Assembly (NCBI GenBank): GCA_963978545.1
Contig: OZ021722.1
Span: 14,016,301-14,080,300, forward strand
DNA length: 64,000 nt
Direction: 5' to 3'
Source: Linyphia triangularis
Taxonomy: Eukaryota > Arthropoda > Arachnida > Araneae > Linyphiidae
The notes below the pieces were generated by a model that made no database searches, was not told where the DNA came from, and worked only from the letters and a program-made list of their open reading frames with translations. The position numbers and the translations under genes are program-made. Position 1 is the first letter of the stretch. Each line of letters begins with the position of its first letter. Below, in pieces: positions 1 through 10,793 of the stretch.

Positions 1-722
1 CAAGTGTCATTTCATCATTGTCTCTGTATACATTATAATACATGTCAATAGAGTGCAGAGGCATTATTGACAGTTATCAGATAAAAGCCTTCCTCAATTT
101 TTGAAGTTTCAGTGGAATGCATAATCTAGTTCATTTTGCACTTTACTCTCTCCCTTAACTTATGGTACCCTGTAGTCCTCAATGGACAAACATTATTTAT
201 TTATAACAACTTTGCACTTAGCATCTAATTTCTGCAATGTAAGACAAGGCACCTCTACATGTCTACTTTTTCCAACGGTCCAATGAGTTATTAAATGAAA
301 GATTCTTTTAATTTTTGTTATGGCAATCACAAACTGCAATCACAATAATTTATTTCCAGAAATTACGGTGTTGAGTGCATATACCTTATTTTTGTAACTT
401 CAATTACGCAATGTAATTTCAGTAAATGCAAGTTAATAGTACTGTTATAAGTTTTGTTAATTATATTGAAATTACGAAAATTACGCAATGTAATTTCAGT
501 AATTGCAGTACTATTAACAGAAGTAGTATTTTGTCACGCCCGTTGACTTACGGGGATTGCACATTTACGAAAAGAAACTGGTATGTTTACATTACAGCAC
601 ACTCAATCAACTTGAATCACGAAATAAAAGGCTAAAGCTCATATTTGTATGTGTAATACAGAATGTCTAAAATGTGGAACACATTTTCATGTTGAATATT
701 TCATAAAATAATGAAGATATAA
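1..722. other. AT-rich DNA with a small direct/inverted repeat, no gene seen
   Basis: No coding or RNA gene is recognisable. A direct repeat of about 22 bp (ttacgcaatgtaatttcagt...) lies near 404-425 and 481-502. Just inside it, gttaatagtactg (432-444) is answered by its exact reverse complement cagtactattaac (506-518), so the segment can fold into a hairpin. It may be the remnant of a small foldback element. Confidence 0.5.
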
Positions 723-733
723 ACGAACTTATG

Positions 734-919
734 GTTGGTTGGTTGGTTGTTTTCAGATTATCTGGCGCCGTCAGCAACACGAGGGCTATAATGCGCCAAA
801 ACATTCGTCATTAGACTAGCCAACATACATTTACAAACAACCATGCCTAACACGGGACTCGAACCCGCAACCTCACGGTCTAGAAGCTAGCACGCTAACC
901 ACTATACCGTTTGGTCGGC
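734..919 (-). mobile_element. SINE A copy 1 (tRNA-derived)
   Basis: Read on the minus strand, the copy starts with a tRNA-like head of about 75 nt holding an RNA polymerase III A box (TAGTGGTTAGCG) and B box (GGTTCGAGTCC). A body of about 85 nt follows, then a 3' tail of CCAA repeats (ggttggttggttgg in the displayed strand). The 11-bp target duplication acgaacttatg flanks it exactly (723-733 and 920-930), which proves retrotransposition. This copy has the longest tail in the window. The parent tRNA is uncertain because the acceptor and anticodon stems no longer pair well. Confidence 0.93.
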
Positions 920-1309
920 ACGAACTTATGGCATTTATATATAGAATAACTCATATAATTTCATTTGATACTATTTTTCTTGGTTTATCAATTTAAAATT
1001 ATCTTCATTATTTTATGAATTATTCACCATAAGAATGTGTCCAACATTCTATAGATACCTTGTACTTTTGAATAGATAACATTTCGAAAATAAATAATAT
1101 TTTATAGTAGCCCTGAATTACAAAAATTTTTCAAATCTACTCTATCCGCAAACAAACAAACCAGGTTACATAAATAAAATCAACATATACACAACTTATT
1201 CCATAGTAAACATACATAACACCCGACTTAGAAAACATCATTCCAACAAGTCACAGTTACGCCATTATGCCACTGAACATAAACAAGGAAATATATTCAC
1301 GGAATTCCA

Positions 1310-1666
1310 CAAACCACACCCGATCGATCCAAGCCCTAATCAAGTGAGTATCGCCACACCTGATTTCTCAGACAACTTTAGTCCGAAATTAATCCCCGGA
1401 CTCGGGAAAATATTCCCCGACGCGTGTCAGTCGCCGAACATCTCAACTCCGCTCGAGCTGACAGCGTGTCAACCCGATCCTCGCGGCAATTCTTGTCGAG
1501 ACTACCTTTTGTTCCAGAAAAGACGCCATGTTTGAAGAGAGCGTTCAAAATAAAAGTTTCCGGAAGCGCTGACATGGCCTTGGGATATTTCGGAGAAAAT
1601 GGCGTTTTCTCCGAAGATATTGTTCGCGAAAATGAGGCATCGAATGTGTTTTTTGATTTTGATTAG
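1310..1666. promoter_or_regulatory. CpG-rich island; candidate promoter or first exon
   Basis: This is the only sizeable non-repeat stretch here with markedly high GC; a hand count gives about 28 CpG in 350 bp, against very few in the flanks. On the plus strand an open frame of 80 codons (1424-1666) crosses it and ends in an acidic/aromatic tail, but its protein matches no family I know and overlapping frames are also open. Near 1591 the motif cggagaaaa / ttttctccg forms a 9-bp hairpin with a 5-nt loop. A 5' UTR, promoter or first exon of a host gene is the most natural reading, but no splice pattern proves it. Confidence 0.35.
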
Positions 1667-2518
1667 TCGTTGAAAGAAAAAATTTGGTTTGATCGCTCTT
1701 TAAATTTTTAATAATTTGCTGCTGGAGTTTGGAATTGGAGATTGGGTTGAGTTACCAAAGTAAACGTTGCCATAGTAACGCACCATCCAGTCAAAGTAGT
1801 CCCACACATGTTTGTACAGACGTAAACTCGTAGGGAAACTAAAAGGTTATGTGATTATAAAATTTGGTTATGACTTCCAAATAAGAAAAAAAAAAAAAGA
1901 CAAATATACTCAATACTAAATTTCTTTGTGTGAATTTGGTATTAGTTTCAAAATTACAGAAATATATTTAGGGCAGGTGATAAAAAAGTTGCTTTAAACT
2001 TCAAATTAAAAAATATAAACAAAAATACTCAATGTTAAATTTCCGTCTTTTTCTAATTTGGTTTTAGTTTTAAAATTCCAAAATTTGATGTTTTTTTTTC
2101 AATAATCATTTTCAATACTGTAGCACATTTAATACAAATGTGATTTTTATTTAAAACTATAACTTGAAACATTTCCTCTTTAATTGCAACTGATTGCTAA
2201 AGTTTGGGTCCATAACTACGGTAACGATAGAAAAAAAAAATATATTGTGACTTCCTAATTGGAAATGTTGAAAATAGTTGAAAAGACGACTATTATATTT
2301 TCATCTCTAGCGTTCAATTAATACTTTAACATTCTCATGTTAAAATTATTGAAAGTCCTTATTGTTCAAATTTTAAAGAGACAAGTAAAACCATTGTAGT
2401 TAAAAAGAAGTTTAGAAAAATAATGTTTATATTAATAAAGTATGAATGCAACAGGGCTGATTACAATGATGCTTTTTAAAAAATCAATAATTTTCTATTC
2501 TTATAAAGCTATTACAAA
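1667..2518. other. AT-rich spacer, nothing recognised
   Basis: Low-complexity AT-rich DNA with short A and T runs. No open frame of note, no repeat shared with the rest of the window and no RNA gene could be recognised. Confidence 0.5.
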
Positions 2519-2945
2519 GAAGAAATACTCGTAAGGATCATTCCCAATATTATCTGTGTTACAATTTTCTAGCCCAGTGCATTTAGAAACTACTTTGTAT
2601 CAAACCTTGAAATTTGGTGAGTAGGTACGAAAATGATCACCTAATGAAATGACATAAATTAAAAACTCCTAAATAGGGTCTAATATATTTCATATTATAG
2701 TTGAAATCCTTACGTGCCGTATGCAGTGGCTCCCCCTGGTGTTGTCTTTTGCTATTTTAATTTTCATTTATAATATTTAGACACTGAATAAAAACGATTT
2801 ATGTCATGTTAATTAAGTGATCTTTTTCGTACCTTCTCACCAAATTTCAAGGTTTTATAAAAAGTAGTTTCAATGTTATATGCAGTGGGCTTGAAGATCG
2901 TAACATAGCGAGTATATGAAATTATCCTTACTAGGACTTTCTTTT
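2519..2945. mobile_element. Foldback MITE family FB, copy 1
   Basis: The two ends are long inverted repeats of about 170 bp. The left arm carries ...gtaaggatcattcc... and ...ccttgaaatttggtgag..., and the right arm carries their reverse complements (ctcaccaaatttcaagg, ...ccttactaggac). The centre holds a short unique segment including tgctattttaattttcat. No transposase is encoded. The family recurs at about 12.65, 15.5, 19.6, 28.5/32.8, 44.7 and 46.1 kb. I did not find a clear target duplication, so the superfamily is open. Confidence 0.8.
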
Positions 2946-3755
2946 TATCCAATTCAGCCTGTTAATTTGAACTTTTACAATTCGAGATTTATTCCTTTTT
3001 CAATTAATGATGCTATATAAGATAATAGAGACATCTAATAGTTACACCGAGTCTCCCGGCATCGAATCACTTGTTTCCCTACCCCCACAGCACAATCTAC
3101 ACATCGAAAACTATTTCCAAGGTTCAATGACTCATTATCCAACACAAATAGGTAATTTCTCCTTCTCATACAAAAGCTGTTTATGAACTTCAAAGCTTAG
3201 AACTACAATAATTAGCCAACGTCGAAAAGTTATCTAATTATTGTAGACCCATTGTTCTTATAACAGTAGAACTAACATATGTCTGTTCCTCGATTACTAA
3301 CGTATAGGATCCTGCAAGAGATTTCTAACATAAGAATCCTTATGTGTCTAAGGAGGAAACGTTTCTATTCATGTCCTGGTGATAATTGGATGGAGCGTGT
3401 TTCAAACAATTCATACCACGAGACAGCGTGTGTGAGTTCCAGTTTGTGTGTACAGGATGAAATTTCTCTTTTGTAAAACAGGAAAAGGTTTCCTATTTGG
3501 ACTTGTGTATTGAAGGTGATTGTATTGTTTGGGATACGGGGATTTTTGTCAGGGCTCGAACTCTTATTCGGAGAAGTCCTGCAACTGAGGCGACATCCGG
3601 AAAGAAAAAAACTGGATCGCTCTCCCCCAAAGCGAATATAACGCTAATCAAGGCTAACTAAAGTATAAGGTCTCTTTTACATTCTTGTTCTTTGATGGTT
3701 TCTTATATCCTCGCGATAACCACTAATTTTAATATTGGCCTCAAAATAATTGCTT
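2946..3755. other. Unique AT-rich DNA, nothing recognised
   Basis: No repeat shared with the rest of the window, no supported gene. A 65-codon open frame at 3279-3476 has no recognisable similarity and is of a length expected by chance. Confidence 0.45.
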
Positions 3756-3765
3756 AATTGATTGG

Positions 3766-3942
3766 TTGGTTGTTTTCAGATTATCTGGGGCAATTAGTAA
3801 CACGAGGGCTATAATGCGCCGAAACATTCGTCATTAGACAAGCCAACATACATTTGCAAACACCCATGCCTAACACGGGACTCGAACCCGCAATCTCGGA
3901 GTCTAGAAGCTAGCACGCTAACCACCATACCGTTTGGTCGGC
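3766..3942 (-). mobile_element. SINE A copy 2 (tRNA-derived)
   Basis: Minus-strand copy with A and B boxes intact in the tRNA-like head, the same body and a short CCAA tail. The target duplication aattgattgg is at 3756-3765 and again at 3948-3957, with five extra bases between the SINE head and the right duplicate. Confidence 0.9.
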
Positions 3943-4289
3943 AATTAAATTGATTGGAGTTTTCTGTCTGGTCACACGAAACGATATGGCTGCACGCATG
4001 TTACATCATAACGAACAACGTATAGAACTATGCATTTAAACTTACAATTTCGTAAGATGATGAGGTGGGGACACCTGAGCTAGCACCTTTTCCACATACA
4101 CGCGACACCATAAGCACCAGCTACACGGAGGCTGAGGAGACGATCGTCCAATGCTCCCCCAATAGCGGTGCAAAGATATTTTGTTCCCGCTTTAAAAATC
4201 TGTAAAAATATGTTTTCCAATTTAAAATAATGCGTAAAAATGATATTTTGTAATGCTTTAAAGAAAAAAAAAATCATTACAATATAATG

Positions 4290-5575
4290 CATGAAAACAA
4301 GGTTTTTTAATATAAATCCTTTATATGAATTGCTAATTTTTAAATTCATTAACACAGCGACCATTCCGTAAACAGCGTGCGCTTGGTGTTTGCATCGAAT
4401 TTTAAAAATCAAAAACATTTCTATCAGCAAAATGTGTGGCAAACACAATTTATGTATTAAAAATGGAAGAGAAATTACCCACTCACATGCAAAAACCTTT
4501 TTTTTTTCTGAATTAAAACAATTTTATTATTTATTTATTAATTAAGGGGACTTGGTACACTTTTCAAACTTTTTTTTTTATTTAAGCCTTTAAAATTATA
4601 ATTTTTACATATTTGGAAGTATTACTAAGTAAAAACTAAATTTTATTAAAATTTCTTTAACATTGTGCTCTAAATTTTCAAAATTTAAAAATGTTTTAAA
4701 AAATTCATCAAATTTCAAATTCTACCTTCTTTTTCAGTGTCTAATATTTTTTCCTGATTTTATTAAATTATTTTTATTAGTACTCTAACTTTTCAGGCAT
4801 CGGATTTAGAATAAATAAAAACGTTTTCGAGATAAACGATAACTACTGTACCTATTTGTAAAAAAAGCGTAAAAAACGGGTATTTTTCAACATTTAATTT
4901 TGGAAATAATAAACATTTTATTCAAAAATCCATGCCTATTTTTGTCAAAGAGATCTTAAGAATGACAAAAAAAAAAAAAAAAAAAAATTCAAGTTATTTT
5001 ATCAATATTTGCTGAAGTTTTAGCATTTTGAGTGAGGTAGGAGTTTCAAAAATCACGAACTGGGAAAATGCGTTCGGAATATCGAAGGAGCTGTTGCAGC
5101 AATTCTAAATTCTCCATAAAAATATAATTTTTCTGCAATTGCAGTTAACGGATCAGCTAAAAAACTTGCCAGAATAAAAAGAAGGTTTCAAAGATTATAA
5201 ACCCGCAAAAAATGAAAAAATTATATTTTTATTATTTTTTCTGCAAACAAGGAGTACCAAACCCTCTAAAAACAATTTTAGCAACAAGAAAGAGTTTCTT
5301 TAATGGTTGGTTAAATACTATTCTAGTGCGATTGAATGACGGCACGGCAAGTTGTTTTATTGGTATTTCGTAAAAGCAATCTCTTAATGACACTAAAAGT
5401 CCCAAAATTTGATAAAAAGCATTATCATCGACATCAAACCTCTCTGCTAAGTTTCAGCTAGATTGGATGACGGCAAGAGATGTAATTGGACCTCCCCAGT
5501 TTTTCCCGACTTTGACACACCCAAAAAATCGAAGTTAATATGAAGGATTCAGAAATAAAAAGTAAACACAATATT
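4290..5575 (-). mobile_element. Inverted-repeat element family L, copy 1, interrupted
   Basis: Read on the minus strand this is a diverged end of family L. It shares the terminal segment running from 'tcc..atattaact' through 'gcat..caaattttggga' to '..ggcaatgcatataaa'-type sequence with copies at 8.2, 10.8, 12.9, 15.8, 48.5 and 49.7 kb. It encodes nothing recognisable. It is interrupted at 4542-5270 by a separate TTAA-flanked element, after which the L sequence resumes at the caacaagaaagagtttc segment. Confidence 0.65.
4546..5266. mobile_element. TTAA-flanked MITE, 721 bp, copy 1
   Basis: The ends read ggggacttggtac ... gtaccaaaccctc, an imperfect terminal inverted repeat. They are flanked by TTAA on the left (4542-4545) and a decayed TAAA on the right. 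It sits inside a family L element that continues on either side. A TTAA target suggests a piggyBac-like origin; PIF/Harbinger, which uses TTA/TAA, is the alternative. There is no open frame. Its length equals that of the element at 47565. Confidence 0.65.
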
Positions 5576-5990
5576 TGTAAGCACACTGACAATATTCACA
5601 CCTTTCTCCCAAATGAGAATCCAAGTAAGTTTAGCAGATGTTTTGTGTAATTTCATTAAAAATATTTATTTAAGTATTGCACGATATTGGAGTAAGTAAT
5701 TTAGTAATGATGAGATTACTGGTATAGGCTCCGTTTTCATTAATTATCATATAGAATTATTAAAATATACTTTCTTCAGTTTAGCGCAATATCATAAAAG
5801 TATATCTTCTGAAATAATATATGATGTTGAAATAAATTATTTTTTAATGATGAATTAATGGATGAGAGATTTTACTTTTTCCATAAAATGCTTCTGAACT
5901 AATTTCATACACATAACTTGACTGCATAAATCAGAAAAATTTATTGCGTGGTATGGAGGTAAGTTTAATATACTCAGTTGTAAACTGAGA
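5576..5990. other. AT-rich spacer, nothing recognised
   Basis: No repeat, gene or RNA recognised. Confidence 0.4.
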
Positions 5991-6830
5991 GGCATTTTTG
6001 GACCCCATCGATCATTCTGAATTTTTTATAGAAATTGGAGAAAAGTGAGTAGATTATGAATCCACTGGTCTGCCGTGGCAAAAAGGGCCGAAACTGGTCA
6101 AAAATCGACTTTTAATAAGTTGAAATAATTCCAATTGCCAAATGCGCCATAACTTGCCAAATAATTAGATTTTTTTTTTATTTAGTAACCCTCACTCTTA
6201 AATTTTCAATTAAGAAGGTTGCAGACGATTCGGTTGGTTGGTTGTTTTCAGATTATCTGGCACCGTCAGCAACACGAGGGCTATAATGCGCAGAAAACAT
6301 TCGTCATTACACAAGCCAACATACATTTACAAACACCCATGCCTAATACGGGACTCGGAACCCGCAACCTCGCGATCAAGAAGCTAGTACGCTAACTACT
6401 ATACCATTTGGTGGGCGTAGACGATTCGGATGTGTGGCTATAGCTTACTTGCATTTTTCACAAATGATCCAAATTGACAATAAACATTACGTCACTGATG
6501 ACATAACAGATGTCGTCAATTTGGCTTACTTTTAAAAGATACAAGTTTTCCGAGCCAGAGATCAGTAATCTTTCGCGCATTTTCTCATTGAAAATCAAAA
6601 TGCAGTGGGTTGCCAGACGAAAAATTTTGTTCTCTTTTTGGAAAGTTATGACACATTTGGCGATAGGATTTCAGTTCAACTCATTCCAACTCGATTTTTG
6701 ATTGGTTTTGGCCATTTTTGCCACGGCAGACCAGTGGATTCGTAATCTACCCACTTTTCTAAAATTTCTATAAAAAATTCAGAATGTTGTTCGATGGGGT
6801 CCAAAATTTGAAGTCGCCTCTCTGACTATA
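5991..6830. mobile_element. Long-TIR foldback element M2, copy 1, with SINE insertion
   Basis: The terminal inverted repeats are about 150-170 bp long. The left arm carries gaatccactggtctgccgtgg and the right arm ccacggcagaccagtggattcg. The second copy at 22090-22748 matches along its whole length but lacks the SINE A present here at 6234-6418, so the pair gives a filled and an empty site. The ends read taaactgag / ctctgacta, compatible with a TA target. There is no transposase, and the small open frame at 6510-6701 is incidental. Confidence 0.85.
6234..6418 (-). mobile_element. SINE A copy 3, nested in M2
   Basis: Minus-strand tRNA-derived SINE with CCAA tail. The target duplication agacgattcgg is at 6223-6233 and 6419-6429. 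The matching position of the M2 copy near 22336 reads straight through as caaacgattcggatg, an empty site that confirms both ends. Confidence 0.93.
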
Positions 6831-6865
6831 GGTATATAATGAAAAAAGTGCTGTCCGGTAGTTTG

Positions 6866-6905
6866 GGCTGATCTCTCCCCCCCCCCTCCCCCCTTTCCCC
6901 TCTCC
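6866..6905. repeat. Polypyrimidine tract
   Basis: About 40 nt almost purely of C and T, including a run of ten or more C followed by ctcccccctttcccctctcc. Its mirror-like purine/pyrimidine bias could support triplex (H-DNA) formation. Confidence 0.7.
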
Positions 6906-7418
6906 GTCGAGTTAATCCACTGAGCTCCCTCCCCATGATAAAAGTGTTAAAAGTTTGCGCCTAAGCGCTACGCCAACGAGTGGTCACAGAGGACTTCGAC
7001 GTATTTCAAACGTCCAACGGTGCAGGCTCGATCGCAAGAGACCGACGCTATAATACGAGCCACTATGGGATTCAAGCCAATTCCTGAAGGAGTAGAGTAC
7101 ATAGAGACACAAAATAATACGTTTATCCTTATATGATGAATTCGTGCGTTTTTTTAATGGTAATTTCAAAAACATCCTAATATTTCTTCCGAGACAACAT
7201 AAAAATTATATATAAATCTTTCATTCTGATTTCTATGGCTTTCAAAATTCAATTGCAGATTCATATTATTGTAATTTTAAGGGCGTTAGTAACGAGAGGT
7301 AATTGGAATTACAATTTTTTCTAACGATGATTTCTTTTCTAATTAGATTCTTTAAGAGAAACTATAGTAAAGATTTGTTTACATTTAAGCTTACATTGAA
7401 TTCCTCCTCCCCACCTCA
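6906..7418. other. Unique DNA, nothing recognised
   Basis: Moderate GC between 6950 and 7110, then AT-rich. No gene, RNA or shared repeat recognised; a 63-codon minus frame at 6984-7175 lacks recognisable similarity. Confidence 0.4.
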
Positions 7419-7740
7419 AAATGGCTGTGTGGTTAGAGCTCTAGCCTCGCATGCCAAACGTGCCAGGGTCGAATTCGGTTAAGCATGGGTGTTCATTGTG
7501 GTTGGTTGTTTTCAGATTATCTGGCACCGTCAGCAACACGAGGGCTATAATGCGCCGAAATATTCGTCATTAGACAAGCCAACATACATTTACAAACACC
7601 CATGCCAAACACGGGACTCGAACCCGCAACCACGCGGTCTAGAAGCTAGCACGCTAACCACTATACCGTTTGGTCGGCGGGTGTTCATTGTGATTTGGAA
7701 TCCACGTTAAACTATATGTCCCGGCCTGATAATCCGATAT
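7419..7740 (+). mobile_element. SINE B copy 1 (tRNA-derived), interrupted
   Basis: This is the only plus-strand SINE I identified. The head carries tgtggttagagctctagcctcg (A-box region) and an altered B box (ggtcgaattcgg), then gcatgggtgttcattgtg. After the SINE A inserted at 7501-7678 the body continues as gatttggaatccacgttaa ... cccggcctgataatccg. Other copies of this family are at 27.1, 50.8 and 56.4-57.1 kb. Decay of the B box suggests an old copy. Confidence 0.75.
7501..7678 (-). mobile_element. SINE A copy 4, nested in SINE B
   Basis: Intact minus-strand copy with A and B boxes, flanked by the perfect 14-bp target duplication gggtgttcattgtg (7487-7500 and 7679-7692). It sits inside an older SINE B, so SINE A was active after SINE B. 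Confidence 0.95.
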
Positions 7741-8209
7741 TGTGTATATAAACAGGTCCTAGGGCGTACAAACCAACCTTCTACCCCCCTCCCCTTCTCA
7801 TTGTCTTGTAAGCAGTACATGTTACACAACTAGTGGAGTTAAGAGACTAAAATGGATTGAGATAATTATTTTTTAATTAAGGATGCTGGTAAATAACGAA
7901 GGTTAATATTTTTGGGGCTTAGTTGTAAGCTAAAGTAAATGCACTTTTTATTAATCCAAATATAGGTTTTGACTTAAACTGGCAATCGATATTGTTGTGC
8001 TATTTTAAGGGTAAACGTAAAAAGTTAAAATTCATGGAAATACTTAAATTCCTACCGACAAGTTTTTCTACACCTAAATTAAAGAAATTGCCTTAGGTTG
8101 TTTGGTTATTTTGTAATTATCTTATAGAACTATGTTACTTTAACGAGAATAATCGTAATACGATTTATAATGCCTGTAAATATTTTTATTGAAGTATTCA
8201 TATTTTGCA
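7741..8209. other. AT-rich spacer, nothing recognised
   Basis: No recognisable gene, RNA or repeat. Confidence 0.4.
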
Positions 8210-8965
8210 CATTTTCATGCACTTTTTATTTTAATACTACACCATTATATCTATCTAACCAGTGCAAAGTTTGTTTAAGGGGAAGGGGGGCAAAAGATAG
8301 CAAGAGAACATTTATAATGAACAGGTTTGGATAAAAAATTTTAGGAGATTTTATTTTTATACCGCTTCTATAGGTTTTCCTTAGTATTCTTATCATATAA
8401 TAAAACATAATATAAACCAAAAAACATAGTTTTTAATCTAAATCTTTTATATGCATTGAAATTTTTTTTATTCACTAACATAGCAACGTTTCTGTTGCCA
8501 GGGTGTGCTTGTTTTTAATATTTAAAAATAGTGGGACAGACCATCTCTATCACCAAAATATGCAGTAAAATACTTTTAAAAATTTATTCATCAAAATGGA
8601 TGTGAATTTATTCACTCGCATTCAAATTCTTTTACTTATTCTGATTTAAAAAAAAATTATTATTTATTTGCTAAATCAATTTTGGCAACATGAAAGAGTT
8701 TCTTCAATGATCGGTTAAACGCTATTTCAGCGCGATCGGATGTCGGCAAGTAGTTTTACTAGTATTCCATAAAAGCGACCTTTTAGTGACAATAACAACC
8801 GCCAACATTTGATAGAATGCATTGTCATCGACATCGAATCTATCTGTCACGTTTCAGACCGAATGGATGACGGCAAGAGGGTTAATTAGGCCTCCTCAGA
8901 TTTGCCCGCCATCGTAAATATACAAAATCAAAGTTAATATAAAAGATTTTTTTGACAGAATGCAA
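8210..8965 (-). mobile_element. Inverted-repeat element family L, copy 2
   Basis: Minus-strand fragment of the family L end. Reading leftward from 8950 it carries the terminal segment (caaaatcaaagttaatataaa), the stretch around atagaatgcattgtcatcg, and the palindromic region gtgaat..attcac near 8610. The outer end passes into a segment near 8960 (gaatgcaatacttttatt) that recurs at about 26665. Confidence 0.65.
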
Positions 8966-9627
8966 TACTTTTATTTCTCTATGTCAACACATGGGTAATT
9001 GAAAAGTAAAAATACTTTAAACTATAGATTTTTTTTAAGTATTAAAATATCAATAATTTTCTATGCTCATCATGAACAAGAATTATACTCTCTAAACCAT
9101 TTTAAACTTTTCAATGGTAGAGATAGAGAGATATAGAGATTAGATTTAGAGACGAAATATATCTTTCTTGCCGACAAAAATTTAAATTTAAACATACAAG
9201 AAAACTTCAGAAACATGCATCAATACAACATAAAATAATGCACCGTTTCCATTCCAGTGAATAGAGTAAAAAAAATTTTTTTTGACAGGAAGAAAACACA
9301 TTACTCCGCGTTTGATTTTAAACAATGCTCAATCAATAGAGATAATTGTTTTTCTTCGCACATTTTCTCGAACATTTTAGAGGAGAACGCAAATCGAAAA
9401 CAAATAAAATCAAGCATTTATTCGAGACATGAATATTGCATTGGTATGAAATCTAATTTGCTGATTCAATGCACACAATCTATTGTTTTATTTGAATAAA
9501 ACCTCGGATACCATCCTTTTTTTCTTTGGAGGAACGGCAGCATGAATCATTGCACCCACGTTTTTTTTTCCTGGAATAATATTAACTTATTTTTCCAAGT
9601 GAACTGAATTCGCAGACATGACCTTTT
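8966..9627. other. AT-rich DNA; a chance-length open frame only
   Basis: The first 60 bp resemble the segment at 26665-26710. An 80-codon plus frame at 9257-9499 is lysine-, asparagine- and serine-rich, without a recognisable domain, and I do not call it a gene. Confidence 0.4.
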
Positions 9628-10155
9628 GCCTTTTCGTTGGAGAATACACGCTAGGACAAAACAGAAGTTTAAATTAACTTTTAAAACTGGAAACGAATTT
9701 CTCACGCACCCTGTGATTTAATTGAAAATCAAACACAAAGCTAATATTTCAGCTAAGTCTAAAAAAATAACAATTACACCGAAAAGTCATTGAACCATTT
9801 GTGTGAATTTTGCAAGACAATCTGAATTGCAATATAATTTTGTGTTAGAGCAATTATAATCGAGGTTATGTTAAAGCCTTTTTGTCAGAGACTACACGCT
9901 ATCACAAAAAAAAACAACACACAAAAAAAAAAAAAAAAAAAAAATTTTAAATTGATTTTAAAACAGGAAATAAGTCTCTCACTGCATTTAATTGAAAACC
10001 GAACATAATTCAAATAACCCAGTCAATTTTACACATTTAAAAAAATTGCAATTAGACGAAAAGTCATTGAACCATTTGTCAGAATTTTGCTATTATGCAA
10101 GACCATATGCATTACGATACCATATAATTTTGTGTTAAAGCAAGCATAATCGAAT
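9628..10155. repeat. Diverged tandem duplication, about 0.25-0.28 kb unit, two copies
   Basis: Copy one (about 9628-9865) and copy two (about 9879-10155) share, in order, a 'tacacgctA..acaaaa' start, 'tttaattgaaaa', 'gaaaagtcattgaaccattt' and 'ataattttgtgtta.agca'. Copy two holds an extra A run near 9906-9940. Divergence is high, so the duplication is old. Confidence 0.6.
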
Positions 10156-10793
10156 TTTTGTCGAATATCGAATTAATTCGATAATATTAAAAAAGTTGTG
10201 TCGTTATTTTTTTTTGCAAGTAATTTTTTCTTACAAGAGTAAAAGTATCTCTTAGGATTACTTGATAGAAGTCAATATGAAGAATGGCACGCAACTTTCG
10301 ATTTAACTATATAAATTAAAGATTCGTGCGAATTTGGCATGACCGACGATATTATTGTCGATAACTGCTCATAAAAAAATATCGCCAAGTTGGCAAACTG
10401 ACTATATGTTTGGTAATAATTGTTGTATTATTCCTTTCGAACACCGGTTTATAAAATTGATCAATTTGTATAAAATTGATCAATTTGTGTAAATTTGATG
10501 AAGACTGTGTGTGTTTTACCGAGGAGGTGCATTTTCATTTGATAGGATTTGTCAATAGACAAAACTGGTGGATGCGGAGAAACAAGAAACTAGTCTGTAA
10601 GTCTTGCAAAAACACTGCATTTTGCAAAAGTTACTGTTCGGCCAGCACTATCCAGAAAAAAGATGAATGAGGCCTTTTTCATGAGAGAAACGATTTACTG
10701 ATTCGGTATATTCAGAACAATTTTGTAGCCACAATTGAATATTGTAGTTAAGTTTGCGAACAAGTACATTTAAAATTCCGCACCTGTCTATCA
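10156..10793. other. AT-rich spacer, nothing recognised
   Basis: No supported gene. A 64-codon plus frame at 10476-10670 contains several cysteines and histidines but no recognisable zinc-finger spacing, and no paralogue is visible in the window. Confidence 0.35.

Noticed and set aside
845..919. tRNA gene calls on the minus strand at SINE A heads (and similar at 25100, 27180, 50890)
   Set aside because: Stems do not pair properly and each is followed by a SINE body and tail between target duplications.
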